From Burkholderiaceae bacterium (lineage in GTDB: Bacteria > Pseudomonadota > Gammaproteobacteria > Burkholderiales > Burkholderiaceae_C): a stretch of 64,000 bases of DNA. The notes beneath the pieces are model-generated. The model did no database searches, had not been told where the DNA came from, and worked only from the letters and a program-made list of their open reading frames with translations. Location: NCBI GenBank assembly GCA_026125795.1, contig JAHCKM010000003.1, positions 372,001 to 436,000 of the forward strand. The letters are read 5' to 3'. A program made the translations under genes and the position numbers. Each line of letters starts with the position of its first letter. Position 1 is the first letter of the stretch. Below are positions 19,185 to 26,948 of the stretch, piece after piece.

Positions 19185-19526
19185 TTACTGCGCCGATCGG
19201 ATCTCGGTGACGGTGAACTTGCCGCCCTCGTTGACGGCCTTGAACTTCACCTTGTCGCCGGTCTTCAGCTTTTCGAGCATGGCCTTGTCCTTGACGGCGA
19301 AGACCATCGTCATTCCCGGCATCTCGAGGCTCTTGATCTCGCCGTGCTTCAGCGTGACCTTGCCTCCCTCCAGGTCGACCTTGCGCACTTCGCCGTCGGC
19401 CATGTCGGTTGCGGCGCTTGCCGCTGGTGCGGCCTTGTGGTGTGAGTCGTCTGCTGCGGCGACCAGCGGTGCCAACATTGCGAGGGCGATGGCGGTCGAG
19501 AGCAGCGCTTTGCGATGCGTGATCAT
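19185..19526 (-). CDS. CusF-like periplasmic copper-binding protein
   Basis: A 113-residue secreted protein. Start at 19526 is chosen because AAGGAG lies nine bases before the ATG. Signal peptide MITHRKALLSTAIALAMLAPLVAA is followed by a CusF-type OB-fold domain with GEVRKVDLEGGKVTLKHGEI and LEMPGMTMVFAVKD. The His and the two Met residues match the Cu(I)/Ag(I) ligands of CusF; the stacking Trp of E. coli CusF is Met here. Likely a periplasmic copper chaperone. It follows the cupredoxin gene in the same operon. Confidence 0.85.
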   Translation of the reverse strand: MITHRKALLSTAIALAMLAPLVAAADDSHHKAAPAASAATDMADGEVRKVDLEGGKVTLKHGEIKSLEMPGMTMVFAVKDKAMLEKLKTGDKVKFKAVNEGGKFTVTEIRSAQ

Positions 19527-19622
19527 GACAATGAACTCCTTCATCGATTGGTGAAACCGCATGGGTTTCGTTGCTGTGAATCGGTGGCCGTTGCCGGGTT
19601 CCATCGGCGGCGGCGCGCTCGA

Positions 19623-20147
19623 TCAATGCTTGTGGCCCGCATGGCCGTCTCCCTTCGGGGCTGCCGCAACCTTGACCTTGCCAACCATGCCCGCCTGGTA
19701 GTGGCCGGCGATGAGGCAAGCGAAGTCGAAGTCGCCAGCGCGATTGAAGGTCCAGATCACCTGGCCGGTCTTGCCCACCGGAACGTGCGCCATGTAGGGC
19801 TCGTCGTGCTCCATGTTCGGGAACTTGACCATCAGCGCAGCGTGCTCGTCGAGTTCCTTCTTCGTGCCGAGCACGAACTCATGCAGCATCTGGCCCTCGT
19901 TCTTGATCATGATCTTCACCGTCTCGCCCTGGCGAACTTCGAACTTGTCGGGCGTGAACCGCATGTTGTCGGTCATCTTCAATTCGATGGTTCGCTTCAC
20001 CGCCTTGGCATCGCCGGCGATGCCCCATTCCTTCTGCTCCTTCTTGACCGGCCCGGCCTTCTTGCCATGCTCCTCCTCGCCGTGGGCCATGGCCAATCCG
20101 CCGGCGGACAACGCGGCGGTCAGGACGAGTACCTTGAATGCATTCAT
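19623..20147 (-). CDS. Periplasmic cupredoxin
   Basis: A 174-residue protein with signal peptide MNAFKVLVLTAALSAGGLAMA, a His/Glu/Lys-rich linker and a plastocyanin/azurin-like domain. Type-1 copper ligands can be seen: His in MLHEFVLG, then Cys-His-Met in ACLIAGHYQAGM. The C-terminus ends in a GHAGHKH histidine tail. It probably carries electrons or copper in the periplasm. Its position right after the multicopper oxidase gene supports a role in copper oxidation or resistance. Confidence 0.85.
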   Translation of the reverse strand: MNAFKVLVLTAALSAGGLAMAHGEEEHGKKAGPVKKEQKEWGIAGDAKAVKRTIELKMTDNMRFTPDKFEVRQGETVKIMIKNEGQMLHEFVLGTKKELDEHAALMVKFPNMEHDEPYMAHVPVGKTGQVIWTFNRAGDFDFACLIAGHYQAGMVGKVKVAAAPKGDGHAGHKH

Positions 20148-20184
20148 GGGTCTTCCTTGTTGAGTGGGTGGGGCAACGATCGGC

Positions 20185-21600
20185 TCAGTTACCGGAATGT
20201 CCGCCCGTGGGCTTGCGGACTCTTACTTCTGTCTCGACGGCAGGTTTCGACACGGGCTTCATCGAACCCGTGCCTTCCGCCTTGAAGCGAGCCGGATCGG
20301 GCAGCGATCCGGTCCACTCGTAGGCCACTTCGCCGGCCGGGTGCTTGTACCAACCCGGGTCCCTGTAGTCGCCCGCGCGCTGGTCCTTGCGCACCTTCAC
20401 AACGCTGAACATGCCGCCCATGCCGACAGAGCCGAACGGGCCGGTACCGGTCATCATCGCGGCGGTGTTGTCGGGCAGCGGCATCTCCATTTCGGTCATG
20501 TCCTTCATGCCGCGTTCGCCCATCACCATGTAATCCGGGACCAGCTTGGTGATCTGCCGTGCCACGCCACGGTGGTCCACGCCGATCATCGTCGGCACGT
20601 CGTGGCCCATCGCGTTCATCGTGTGGTGGCTCTTGTGGCAGTGAAAGGCCCAGTCGCCTTCCTCGTCGGCGAGAAACTCGAGCTGGCGCATCTGGCCCAC
20701 CGCTATGTCGGCCGTCACCTCGTACTGGCGCGTGCTCTTCGGCGTGGGGCCGCCGTCGGTGCCGGTGATGAGGAACTCGTGGCCGTGCAGGTGCATCGGA
20801 TGGTTTGTCATCGTCAGGTTGCCGATGCGGATGCGCACCCTGTCGTTCTTGCGCACCACCAGCGGATCGATGCCCGGGAAGATGCGGCTGTTCCAGCTCC
20901 ACAGATTGAAGTCGAGCATCGTCATGATCTTGGGCGTGTAGCTGCCCGGATCGATGTCGTAGGCGTTGAGCAGGAAGCAGAAGTCGCGATCGACCTCCTC
21001 GATCAACGGGTGCTTGTTCTTCGGATGCGTGATCCAGAACCCCATCATCCCCATCGCCATCTGCACCATCTCGTCGGCATGCGGGTGGTACATGAAGGTG
21101 CCGGGGCGGCGCGCGACGAACTCGTAGACGTAGGTCTTGCCGGGCGGAATGCCCGGCTGGGTGAGGCCGGTGACGCCGTCCATGCCGTTGGGCAGCCGCT
21201 GGCCGTGCCAGTGGATGCTGTGCAGCTCGCCGAGCTTGTTGGTGACGAAGATGCGCACGCGGTCGCCTTCGACCACCTCGATCGTCGGCCCTGGGCTCTG
21301 GCCGTTGTAGCCCCACAGGTGAGCCTTGAAGCCGGGCGTCATCTCGCGCACCACCGGCTCGGCCACGAGGTGGAACTCCTTCACGCCGTTGTTCATGCGC
21401 CAGGGCAGGGTCCAGCCGTTGAGCGTGACCACCGGGTTGTAGGGCCGGCCGATGTTAGGCGCCAAGGGCGGCATCGTGTCGGGCTTGGTCTGGATGACCG
21501 GCTCCGGCAATGCGGCCATCGCCGCCCTGCTGACGGAGGCGGCGGTCACGGCGGCGGCGACGGCACCGGCGCCGCCGATCAGATTGCGTCTGGAAACCAT
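20185..21600 (-). CDS. Multicopper oxidase, Tat-exported
   Basis: A 471-residue periplasmic oxidase. The N-terminus MVSRRNLIGGAGAVAAAVTA is a twin-arginine signal. All four copper motifs are present: HSIHWHGQ, TFMYHPHADE, HPMHLHGHEF and AFHCHKSHHTMNAMGH (with the type-1 Cys and Met). A methionine-rich C-terminal stretch (MVMGERGMKDMTEMEM) may bind Cu(I). Likely oxidises Cu(I) as part of copper tolerance. The ATG at 21600 is 16 bases after the TolC-like gene, so both are in the operon running from 23949 to 18923. Confidence 0.92.
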   Translation of the reverse strand: MVSRRNLIGGAGAVAAAVTAASVSRAAMAALPEPVIQTKPDTMPPLAPNIGRPYNPVVTLNGWTLPWRMNNGVKEFHLVAEPVVREMTPGFKAHLWGYNGQSPGPTIEVVEGDRVRIFVTNKLGELHSIHWHGQRLPNGMDGVTGLTQPGIPPGKTYVYEFVARRPGTFMYHPHADEMVQMAMGMMGFWITHPKNKHPLIEEVDRDFCFLLNAYDIDPGSYTPKIMTMLDFNLWSWNSRIFPGIDPLVVRKNDRVRIRIGNLTMTNHPMHLHGHEFLITGTDGGPTPKSTRQYEVTADIAVGQMRQLEFLADEEGDWAFHCHKSHHTMNAMGHDVPTMIGVDHRGVARQITKLVPDYMVMGERGMKDMTEMEMPLPDNTAAMMTGTGPFGSVGMGGMFSVVKVRKDQRAGDYRDPGWYKHPAGEVAYEWTGSLPDPARFKAEGTGSMKPVSKPAVETEVRVRKPTGGHSGN

Positions 21601-21616
21601 GAATGTTCCTTGCGGT

Positions 21617-23083
21617 TCAGTGAGCGGCGCCACCGGGCTCGGCGGTGATCGCGGGACCGGCGGGTGCGGCGAGACTGGGCTTGCCAATGAGCGCCATGTC
21701 GAGGTCGGCCTGCGCGGTCCAGAAGTCGCGCAGCGACTCGATGTAGTTGTTGACGCTCTGGATCTGCGCGCGCGCATCGGCCAGCAGCTCGAACACACCG
21801 ATCAGCATGCCGTTGTAGCGCAGCAGATTCTCCTCGGCGATCAGCTTGCGCAAGGGCACGATCTCGTCGCGGTGGTGGCGCGCGATGTCCCAGGCCAGCC
21901 GATAGCCCGTGTACGCCTCGCGTACCTCCGAGCGCGCGTTGATGGCGGTCTCGGCGGCGCGGTGCACGGATTCCATGTAGATGGCCTCCGCCTTGGCGAC
22001 CCGGGCGTCACCCCAGTCGAACAGCGGCAGTTCCAGGCTGATCTCCCAGCCGCGTTCGCGCGGAGGCGGCTCGTTGAAGCTGTTGCGCAGCAGGCCCAGC
22101 TCCAGCACGTTGACGAAGCGCGTGGTGCGGGTCAGGCCGAGGTTCTTCGCCGTCTGTTCGGTTGCCAGCCTTGCGGCCAGCACGTCGAGCCGCTGGCCGA
22201 TCGCGGTGCGCTCCACGTCGGGCAGGTCACGCGTCTCCTTGGGAAGATCCGGCAATCGCTCGGGCAGCACGAACTGCGCCTGCGCCCCCCACAGACCCAA
22301 CAAGCGGGTCAAGCGTTCGCGCGTCGAGCGCTGTGCCAGTTCGGCCCGCGCGAGATTGAGTGCCGCGTCGGCCTGGAAGACCTGTTCCCGCGCCCGCGCC
22401 AGCTTGTTGAAGTTGCCCACTTCCTCCATGCGACGCGCGAGCTCGGCGGTCGCCGCGGCAGCCTGCTGGATCTGCCGCATGTAGCGCACCGTCTCCTCAG
22501 CGGCCAGCGCGTTGACGTAGGCCTTGCGCGTATCGGCGGCCAGCACCAGCACGTTCATCGCCACCATGGCCTGCGTTTGCTCGAAGCGCCGGCCCTCCAC
22601 CTGACGGATCAGCGGCAGCGCGAGCAGCCGCGCGAGATTGAAGTGCAGGCCACGCTCGATCTCCACCTCCTCGCCGCGCGTAAGGCGCCCGAAGCTGAAG
22701 CCCGGATTGGGCAGGCGCCCCGCCTGCACGAACTCCGCCTCGGTGATGCCGAGCTGCTGGAACATCGCCTGCAGGCCGCGGTTGTTCAACAGTGCAAGTT
22801 GCACCGCATCCTCGGCGCTCAGCGGCTTGGCCAGCAATTCCCTGACGCGCTGGTCGATGATGTCCTGGTCGGCTTCGCTGCGTGCCCACCGCACCTCCTT
22901 GCCCAGGCGCTCCTTCGCGGTGGATTCGACCTTCGAGAAGCCACTGTCGGGCGAGAAGCTCGCACAACCCGACACCACGGCGGCCAGGATGAGCAGGCCG
23001 TAGCGCGCAAGGCGACGGGCGGGCCGTGCGACCGGCAGCATCGGCGCAACTCCAAGAGAAGCACTCATTCGCGCGTTCCTCAT
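21617..23083 (-). CDS. Outer-membrane TolC/CusC-family lipoprotein
   Basis: A 488-residue outer-membrane factor. The start ATG at 23083 overlaps the previous stop as ATGA. A lipobox (LLILAAVVSGCAS) marks it as a lipoprotein. Two long coiled-coil-rich OEP repeats follow, with AVQLALLNNRGLQAMFQQLG and GWEISLELPLFDWGDARVAKAEA. The typical partner would be an RND or other pump, but none lies in this operon, which instead carries a multicopper oxidase. Such oxidase-TolC pairs are known in copper clusters. Confidence 0.88.
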   Translation of the reverse strand: MRNARMSASLGVAPMLPVARPARRLARYGLLILAAVVSGCASFSPDSGFSKVESTAKERLGKEVRWARSEADQDIIDQRVRELLAKPLSAEDAVQLALLNNRGLQAMFQQLGITEAEFVQAGRLPNPGFSFGRLTRGEEVEIERGLHFNLARLLALPLIRQVEGRRFEQTQAMVAMNVLVLAADTRKAYVNALAAEETVRYMRQIQQAAAATAELARRMEEVGNFNKLARAREQVFQADAALNLARAELAQRSTRERLTRLLGLWGAQAQFVLPERLPDLPKETRDLPDVERTAIGQRLDVLAARLATEQTAKNLGLTRTTRFVNVLELGLLRNSFNEPPPRERGWEISLELPLFDWGDARVAKAEAIYMESVHRAAETAINARSEVREAYTGYRLAWDIARHHRDEIVPLRKLIAEENLLRYNGMLIGVFELLADARAQIQSVNNYIESLRDFWTAQADLDMALIGKPSLAAPAGPAITAEPGGAAH

Positions 23084-23418
23084 TTCTTCTCTTGGCCGCC
23101 AGGGGCGGCGGGTGCCGTGCCTGGCACGGGCTGCCTCGGGGCGGAAGCCGGCGCTGCGGCGGGTTCGGCGGCTTCGCGTGCGTACACGCGCCAGCCGCCT
23201 ATGCGATTGACCGTCTCGTTGGCGCTGCGCCACGAAGCGACCGGCTGCTCCGCGAACCGCCGGTACTCGGCTAGCGGCGAGTGATAGACGAGACGCGGCG
23301 CGCTCGCTGCGGCATCCAGCGGATCGGCCCTGCCTCTCGGCGCCGTCTGTGCGCACGCCAGCGTGGCGCCGGCCAACAACATTGCAGGCGTCAACCTGCG
23401 GAACATTGAAATCGACAT
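23080..23418 (-). CDS. Hypothetical secreted protein of the copper operon
   Basis: A 112-residue protein with start at 23418 supported by GTGAGGATTGC. Signal peptide MSISMFRRLTPAMLLAGATLACA, then SPLAEYRRFAEQPVASWRSAN and ETVNRIGGWRVYAREA, ending in a Pro/Ala-rich tail. I know of similar proteins next to CopA/TolC-type pairs but not their function. It is coupled to the TolC-like gene by ATGA. Confidence 0.6.
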   Translation of the reverse strand: MSISMFRRLTPAMLLAGATLACAQTAPRGRADPLDAAASAPRLVYHSPLAEYRRFAEQPVASWRSANETVNRIGGWRVYAREAAEPAAAPASAPRQPVPGTAPAAPGGQEKK

Positions 23419-23517
23419 GCAATCCTCACGATTGTCAGGACGGTCCGTGCACACGTTCGCACGGAGCCGCTCTCGGCCGGGACCTGTCGGCGCAGGAACG
23501 CCGATCGAGATCGGGAC

Positions 23518-23949
23518 TTAGGTGAGGATCGGACGCGGTGGTCGGTCCGGCAGATCGCCGGTGACGCCGGAGCACCAGGGCTCGACTTCCTGGCCGACAG
23601 CTGCAACGACGTCGGGCTCGGCGAGTGCGATGACTTCCGACCCAGGTGCCGCCGCAGCGCAACACGGTGCACAGGCGCTGCACTTCAGCATGTGTGCACC
23701 GACGGCGCCGGAGTCGTTGTTGCCGCCGTCCGGTGCATGCGGCACGGCAACCGGGGCGGCGTGCGCATGCGCGTGGGCGGCGGCACGCTCTTCGTCGGCC
23801 GCCGTCGCGTGCGGCCCGTGCGCCACGGCCGCGGTGCCCACGCCATGGTGCGCCTCGCCGCATGAGAGCATCGCTGTGGCCGCCGCTCCCTTCAAGGGAA
23901 CGGCAAGCACCATTAGCCCGATCAGGACGAGCCTGAGCACACGCGACAT
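23518..23949 (-). CDS. Small secreted His/Cys-rich protein (first gene of copper operon)
   Basis: A 143-residue protein. Signal peptide MSRVLRLVLIGLMVLAVPLKGAAA; the mature region has a histidine cluster (AAHAHAHAAPVAVPHAP) and a cysteine motif CSACAPCC, suggesting metal binding. Similar in plan to five other secreted proteins in the window (DUF2946/CopL-like). It opens the operon down to 18923 and has a CopR/CusR-like palindrome 47 bases upstream of its ATG. Confidence 0.6.
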   Translation of the reverse strand: MSRVLRLVLIGLMVLAVPLKGAAATAMLSCGEAHHGVGTAAVAHGPHATAADEERAAAHAHAHAAPVAVPHAPDGGNNDSGAVGAHMLKCSACAPCCAAAAPGSEVIALAEPDVVAAVGQEVEPWCSGVTGDLPDRPPRPILT

Positions 23950-23995
23950 GAGCGAAGTCTAGCGCAGGGGTGGCTGACGGAAACCGATCCGCCAC

Positions 23996-24011
23996 ATTAC
24001 AGGCGTGTCAT
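23996..24011 (-). promoter_or_regulatory. CopR/CusR-like operator
   Basis: ATTACAGGCGTGTCAT resembles the copper-response consensus ATKACA-N4-TGTMAT. It lies just upstream of the copper operon's first gene (ATG 23949) and just downstream of the sensor-kinase gene. The likely binder is the regulator encoded at 25441-26127. Pattern match with one half-site mismatch. Confidence 0.45.
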
Positions 24012-24031
24012 CTATCGTCCCGGCTCCAGCC

Positions 24032-25444
24032 TCAACTGCCTTCGGGCGTGCGCGCCTTGCGATTGCTCACCCAAGCGCGGACGCCGTGGGATGACGACGA
24101 CGGAGCCGCCTGCGGCGGACCGCTGGACTGCAGCAGCGTCAGGCCGATCGCCGTGATGCCGTCGGCCGAATGCGCGATTGGCCGGCCCCCGTGCATGCGA
24201 GCGATCGCCGCCACGATGGCCAGACCCAGGCCGTGGTGCTCGCCGGTCGTTCGCACGCTGTCGCAGCGGAAGAACCGGTCGAACAGCCGCGGCAACTGAT
24301 CCGCCGCGATGGTCGGACCCTGGTTGACCACCACGATATGGACGTGCCGATCCGGCACTGTGATTTCCACGCGCACGTTGGAGCCCGGCGTCGCGTAGCG
24401 CGTGGCGTTGCCGATCAGGTTCGACAGCGCGCGACGCAGCAACGCCACGTCCACTTCGGCCGCCGCGTCGCCAGCGACCTTGACACCGACGCGTGCTTCT
24501 TCGAGCGCAGCGTCGTGGTATTCGGCCACCGATGCCGCGATGGCCGCCAGGCTGGGCACGGCTTCGCGTCGTGCCGCGGCACCACGGTCGGCGTGCGACA
24601 GGAAGAGCATGTCGTGCACGATGCCGGACAGGCGCCGCAGATCCTCGAGGTTCGAGCCCAGCACCTCGCGCATCTCATCGATGCTGCGAACCCTGCGCAA
24701 GGCGAGTTCGCTGGCACCGATCAGCGTGGCCAGGGGCGTGCAGAGTTCGTGCGCCACATCGGCATTAAAGCCCTCCATTTGCTCATAGGCCTTGTCCAAC
24801 CTGCGCAGCAGTGCATTGAACTGCTCGACAAGGGGCTGGAGCTCGTCGGGTTGCGCCGATCCGTCCAATTGATGCCGAAGGGAGTCTGTCGGCAGGCGTC
24901 GTGTCTGCTCGACCAGACCTCGAACGGGAGCGAGGCCGCGGCGTACGAGCAGGAATCCTCCCATCGACACCAGCAACACGCCGGCGGCCGCCGCACCGAA
25001 AAGCGCAAGCGCGAGGCGCCACAACAGTTGCTCGTCAGGCCGAAGGTCCACAGTGAGCGTCGCGTTGATTGGGGTTATCCCTTCAAGAGTGACCGGCACG
25101 GCGAAGGCGGCAGTCCGGGTGGAATCCGAAGCCGGGATCTTGGCGGAGCGATACAGCGGTGGGTTGTTCCCGGCCTGAAGGACCAACCCCATGTCGGTAT
25201 GCCCCATCAGAAAGTCGTCGAGCCGGTGCTTCAATTCGTGAAGATCGTGATGCGTCGAGGCCTCTTCGAGCAGATGTCTGATCAGCGCCTGCTTCTGCGT
25301 GAGCGTCTCGGCCTGGCGTGCCGAAAGGCTCATCGCAAACGCGACGTAGACGGCGGCGCACACGGCTCCGAGGCCCACAAGCGTCTCGAAAGCCAGCCAC
25401 CACGACAGGCGTCGTCCGAGCGAGCCCGGCGCGCGTCGCCTCAC
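24032..25444 (-). CDS. Metal-type sensor histidine kinase
   Basis: A 470-residue inner-membrane kinase. Helix 1 is near residues 13-38 and helix 2 near 143-167, enclosing a periplasmic sensor loop with histidines (HLLEEASTHHDLHE). A HAMP segment follows, then the H-box ADVAHELCTPLATL (H232; Cys replaces the usual Arg), an N-box LIGNATRYATP, and a G-box region HHGLGLAIVAAIARMHGG. The layout matches CusS/CzcS/CopS kinases. It starts with GTG that overlaps the regulator's stop as GTGA, so the pair is coupled. Signal probably copper, judged from neighbours. Confidence 0.9.
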   Translation of the reverse strand: MRRRAPGSLGRRLSWWLAFETLVGLGAVCAAVYVAFAMSLSARQAETLTQKQALIRHLLEEASTHHDLHELKHRLDDFLMGHTDMGLVLQAGNNPPLYRSAKIPASDSTRTAAFAVPVTLEGITPINATLTVDLRPDEQLLWRLALALFGAAAAGVLLVSMGGFLLVRRGLAPVRGLVEQTRRLPTDSLRHQLDGSAQPDELQPLVEQFNALLRRLDKAYEQMEGFNADVAHELCTPLATLIGASELALRRVRSIDEMREVLGSNLEDLRRLSGIVHDMLFLSHADRGAAARREAVPSLAAIAASVAEYHDAALEEARVGVKVAGDAAAEVDVALLRRALSNLIGNATRYATPGSNVRVEITVPDRHVHIVVVNQGPTIAADQLPRLFDRFFRCDSVRTTGEHHGLGLAIVAAIARMHGGRPIAHSADGITAIGLTLLQSSGPPQAAPSSSSHGVRAWVSNRKARTPEGS

Positions 25445-26127
25445 GGTTGGCGGGCCTCGAGAACGTAGCCCATGCCGCGCACCGTATGCAGCAGCGCGCG
25501 CTCGAACGGCGCATCGATCTTGGAACGAAGACGCCGGATGGCGACCTCCACGACGTTGGTCTCGCTGTCGAAGTTCATGTCCCAGACCTGGGCGGCCAGC
25601 TCCGTGCGCGAGAGCACTTCCCCCTGGCGGCGCAACAGCAAGGCCAGCAGGGTGAACTCCTTGGCAGTCAGGTCGAGCCGTTGGCCGGCCCGAACGGCTT
25701 TCCGCCGCAGGAGGTCCATCTCCAGGTCAGCCAGGCGAAGGACCGTCGGCTCCGCGGCGTCCGGACGCGGTGCCGCACGGCGAAGCAGCACCTCGATGCG
25801 CGCCGTCAGCTCCGAGAAGGCGAAGGGCTTGGTCAAGTAGTCGTCCGCTCCGTTGCGCAACCCACGGACGCGGTCATCGACGTGCACCTTGGCCGTCAGC
25901 ATCAGGACCGGGGTCTGCTTGGACTTCCGAAGCGCAGCGAGCAGCGCCAGCCCGTCGATGCCCGGCAGCATGCTGTCGAGCACGATCAGGTCGTGCCCGC
26001 CTTCCATGGCCAGATGCAGCCCGTCGATGCCGTCATGGGCGACCTCGACCACGTAGCCCGACTCGGTGAGCCCCTTGCGCAAGTACTCCGCGAGCTTGAC
26101 CTCATCCTCGACGACGAGCAGCTTCAT
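25441..26127 (-). CDS. OmpR-family response regulator (copper/metal type)
   Basis: A 228-residue regulator. The receiver is complete: acidic pair in VVEDEVKL, phospho-acceptor D51 (VLDSMLPGIDG), Thr in MLTAK and Lys in TKPFAFSEL. The DNA-binding domain has the CusR/CopR-type ending NVVEVAIRRLRSKID and TVRGMGYVLE. Partner of the kinase that follows. A palindrome of the CusR/CopR type lies 33 bases upstream, which suggests autoregulation. Confidence 0.92.
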   Translation of the reverse strand: MKLLVVEDEVKLAEYLRKGLTESGYVVEVAHDGIDGLHLAMEGGHDLIVLDSMLPGIDGLALLAALRKSKQTPVLMLTAKVHVDDRVRGLRNGADDYLTKPFAFSELTARIEVLLRRAAPRPDAAEPTVLRLADLEMDLLRRKAVRAGQRLDLTAKEFTLLALLLRRQGEVLSRTELAAQVWDMNFDSETNVVEVAIRRLRSKIDAPFERALLHTVRGMGYVLEARQP

Positions 26128-26159
26128 GCCGATATTCTGGAGCGCAGGCGAGCCGCGCG

Positions 26160-26179
26160 AGATGACGAAATTGTCATCT
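26160..26179 (-). promoter_or_regulatory. CusR/CopR-like palindrome upstream of the regulator gene
   Basis: AGATGACGAAATTGTCATCT: perfect 7-base arms round a 6-base centre. The core ATGACGAAATTGTCAT is one change from the CusR-box consensus ATGACAANNTTGTCAT. It sits between the two regulator genes, 33 bases before the ATG at 26127. Confidence 0.65.
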
Positions 26180-26205
26180 GCCTGTGCTCGCGGACAGCGC
26201 CTGCG

Positions 26206-26904
26206 TCAGGCCGTGGCCTTCGGGTCTGGCTCGCGGCGTTCGAGCACGTACCCCATTCCGCGCACCGTGTGCAGCAGCTTGTCGGGGAATGGATCGTCCA
26301 GCTTCGTTCGCAGGCGGCTGACCGCGACCTCGACGACGTTGGAGTCGAGATCGAAGTTCATGCCCCACATCTGCTCGGTCAACTCCGTGCGGGAAAGCAC
26401 CTCGCCTCGATGGCGCAACAGGGCATGAAGCAGCGAGAACTCCTGCACCGTCAGGTCCAGGCGCTTGCCGGCGCGCTGAGCGCGGCGTCGTACGGGGTCC
26501 AGCTCCAGGTCCCCCAGTGACAGCACCGTGCCTTCCTCCGCCGGCGTTGCGCCGCGCCGAGCCACGGCTTCGATGCGGGCGAGCAGCTCCGTGAACGCAA
26601 AGGGTATGACCAGGCAGTCGTCGGCGCCCGCACGCAGATGGCGGACGCGGTCCTCCACGCGGTCGTCGGCCGTGAGCACGATCACCGGCGTCTGCTTGTG
26701 AGCCCGCAAGGATCTCAGCAGCTCGATGGCGTCGAGCCCGGGCACCTTCGCATCGAGAAGCACGAGGTCGTGCTGCCCTTCGCAGGCAAGGTGCAGGCCA
26801 TCGGGGCCATCCGGCGCAACGTCAACGACGTGGCCGCGTTCCGTCAGGCCACGCTTGACGTACCCAGCCAGCTTTTGCTCGCCTTCGACCACCAGGATGC
26901 GCAT
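26206..26904 (-). CDS. Second OmpR-family regulator with degenerate receiver
   Basis: A 232-residue paralogue of the neighbouring regulator, with a strongly similar DNA-binding half (SNVVEVAVSRLRTKLDDPFPDKLLHTVRGMGYVLE). The receiver keeps D51 (LVLLDAKVPGLD) but has lost one residue of the acidic pocket (VVEGEQ where VVEDE is usual) and the invariant lysine, which is Ile100 in CLVIPFAF. Such receivers are often not phosphorylated normally. It has no kinase gene of its own. It may be a constitutive or decoy regulator of the same promoters. Confidence 0.85.
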   Translation of the reverse strand: MRILVVEGEQKLAGYVKRGLTERGHVVDVAPDGPDGLHLACEGQHDLVLLDAKVPGLDAIELLRSLRAHKQTPVIVLTADDRVEDRVRHLRAGADDCLVIPFAFTELLARIEAVARRGATPAEEGTVLSLGDLELDPVRRRAQRAGKRLDLTVQEFSLLHALLRHRGEVLSRTELTEQMWGMNFDLDSNVVEVAVSRLRTKLDDPFPDKLLHTVRGMGYVLERREPDPKATA

Positions 26905-26948
26905 GGTTGGTCGTCAGCCGGCGCGCGGCACGTTGGACGACGCGCGCC

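Noticed and set aside
26165-26368. Short frame between the two regulators
   Set aside because: It covers the operator-like palindrome and runs antisense into the second regulator gene without a ribosome binding site.
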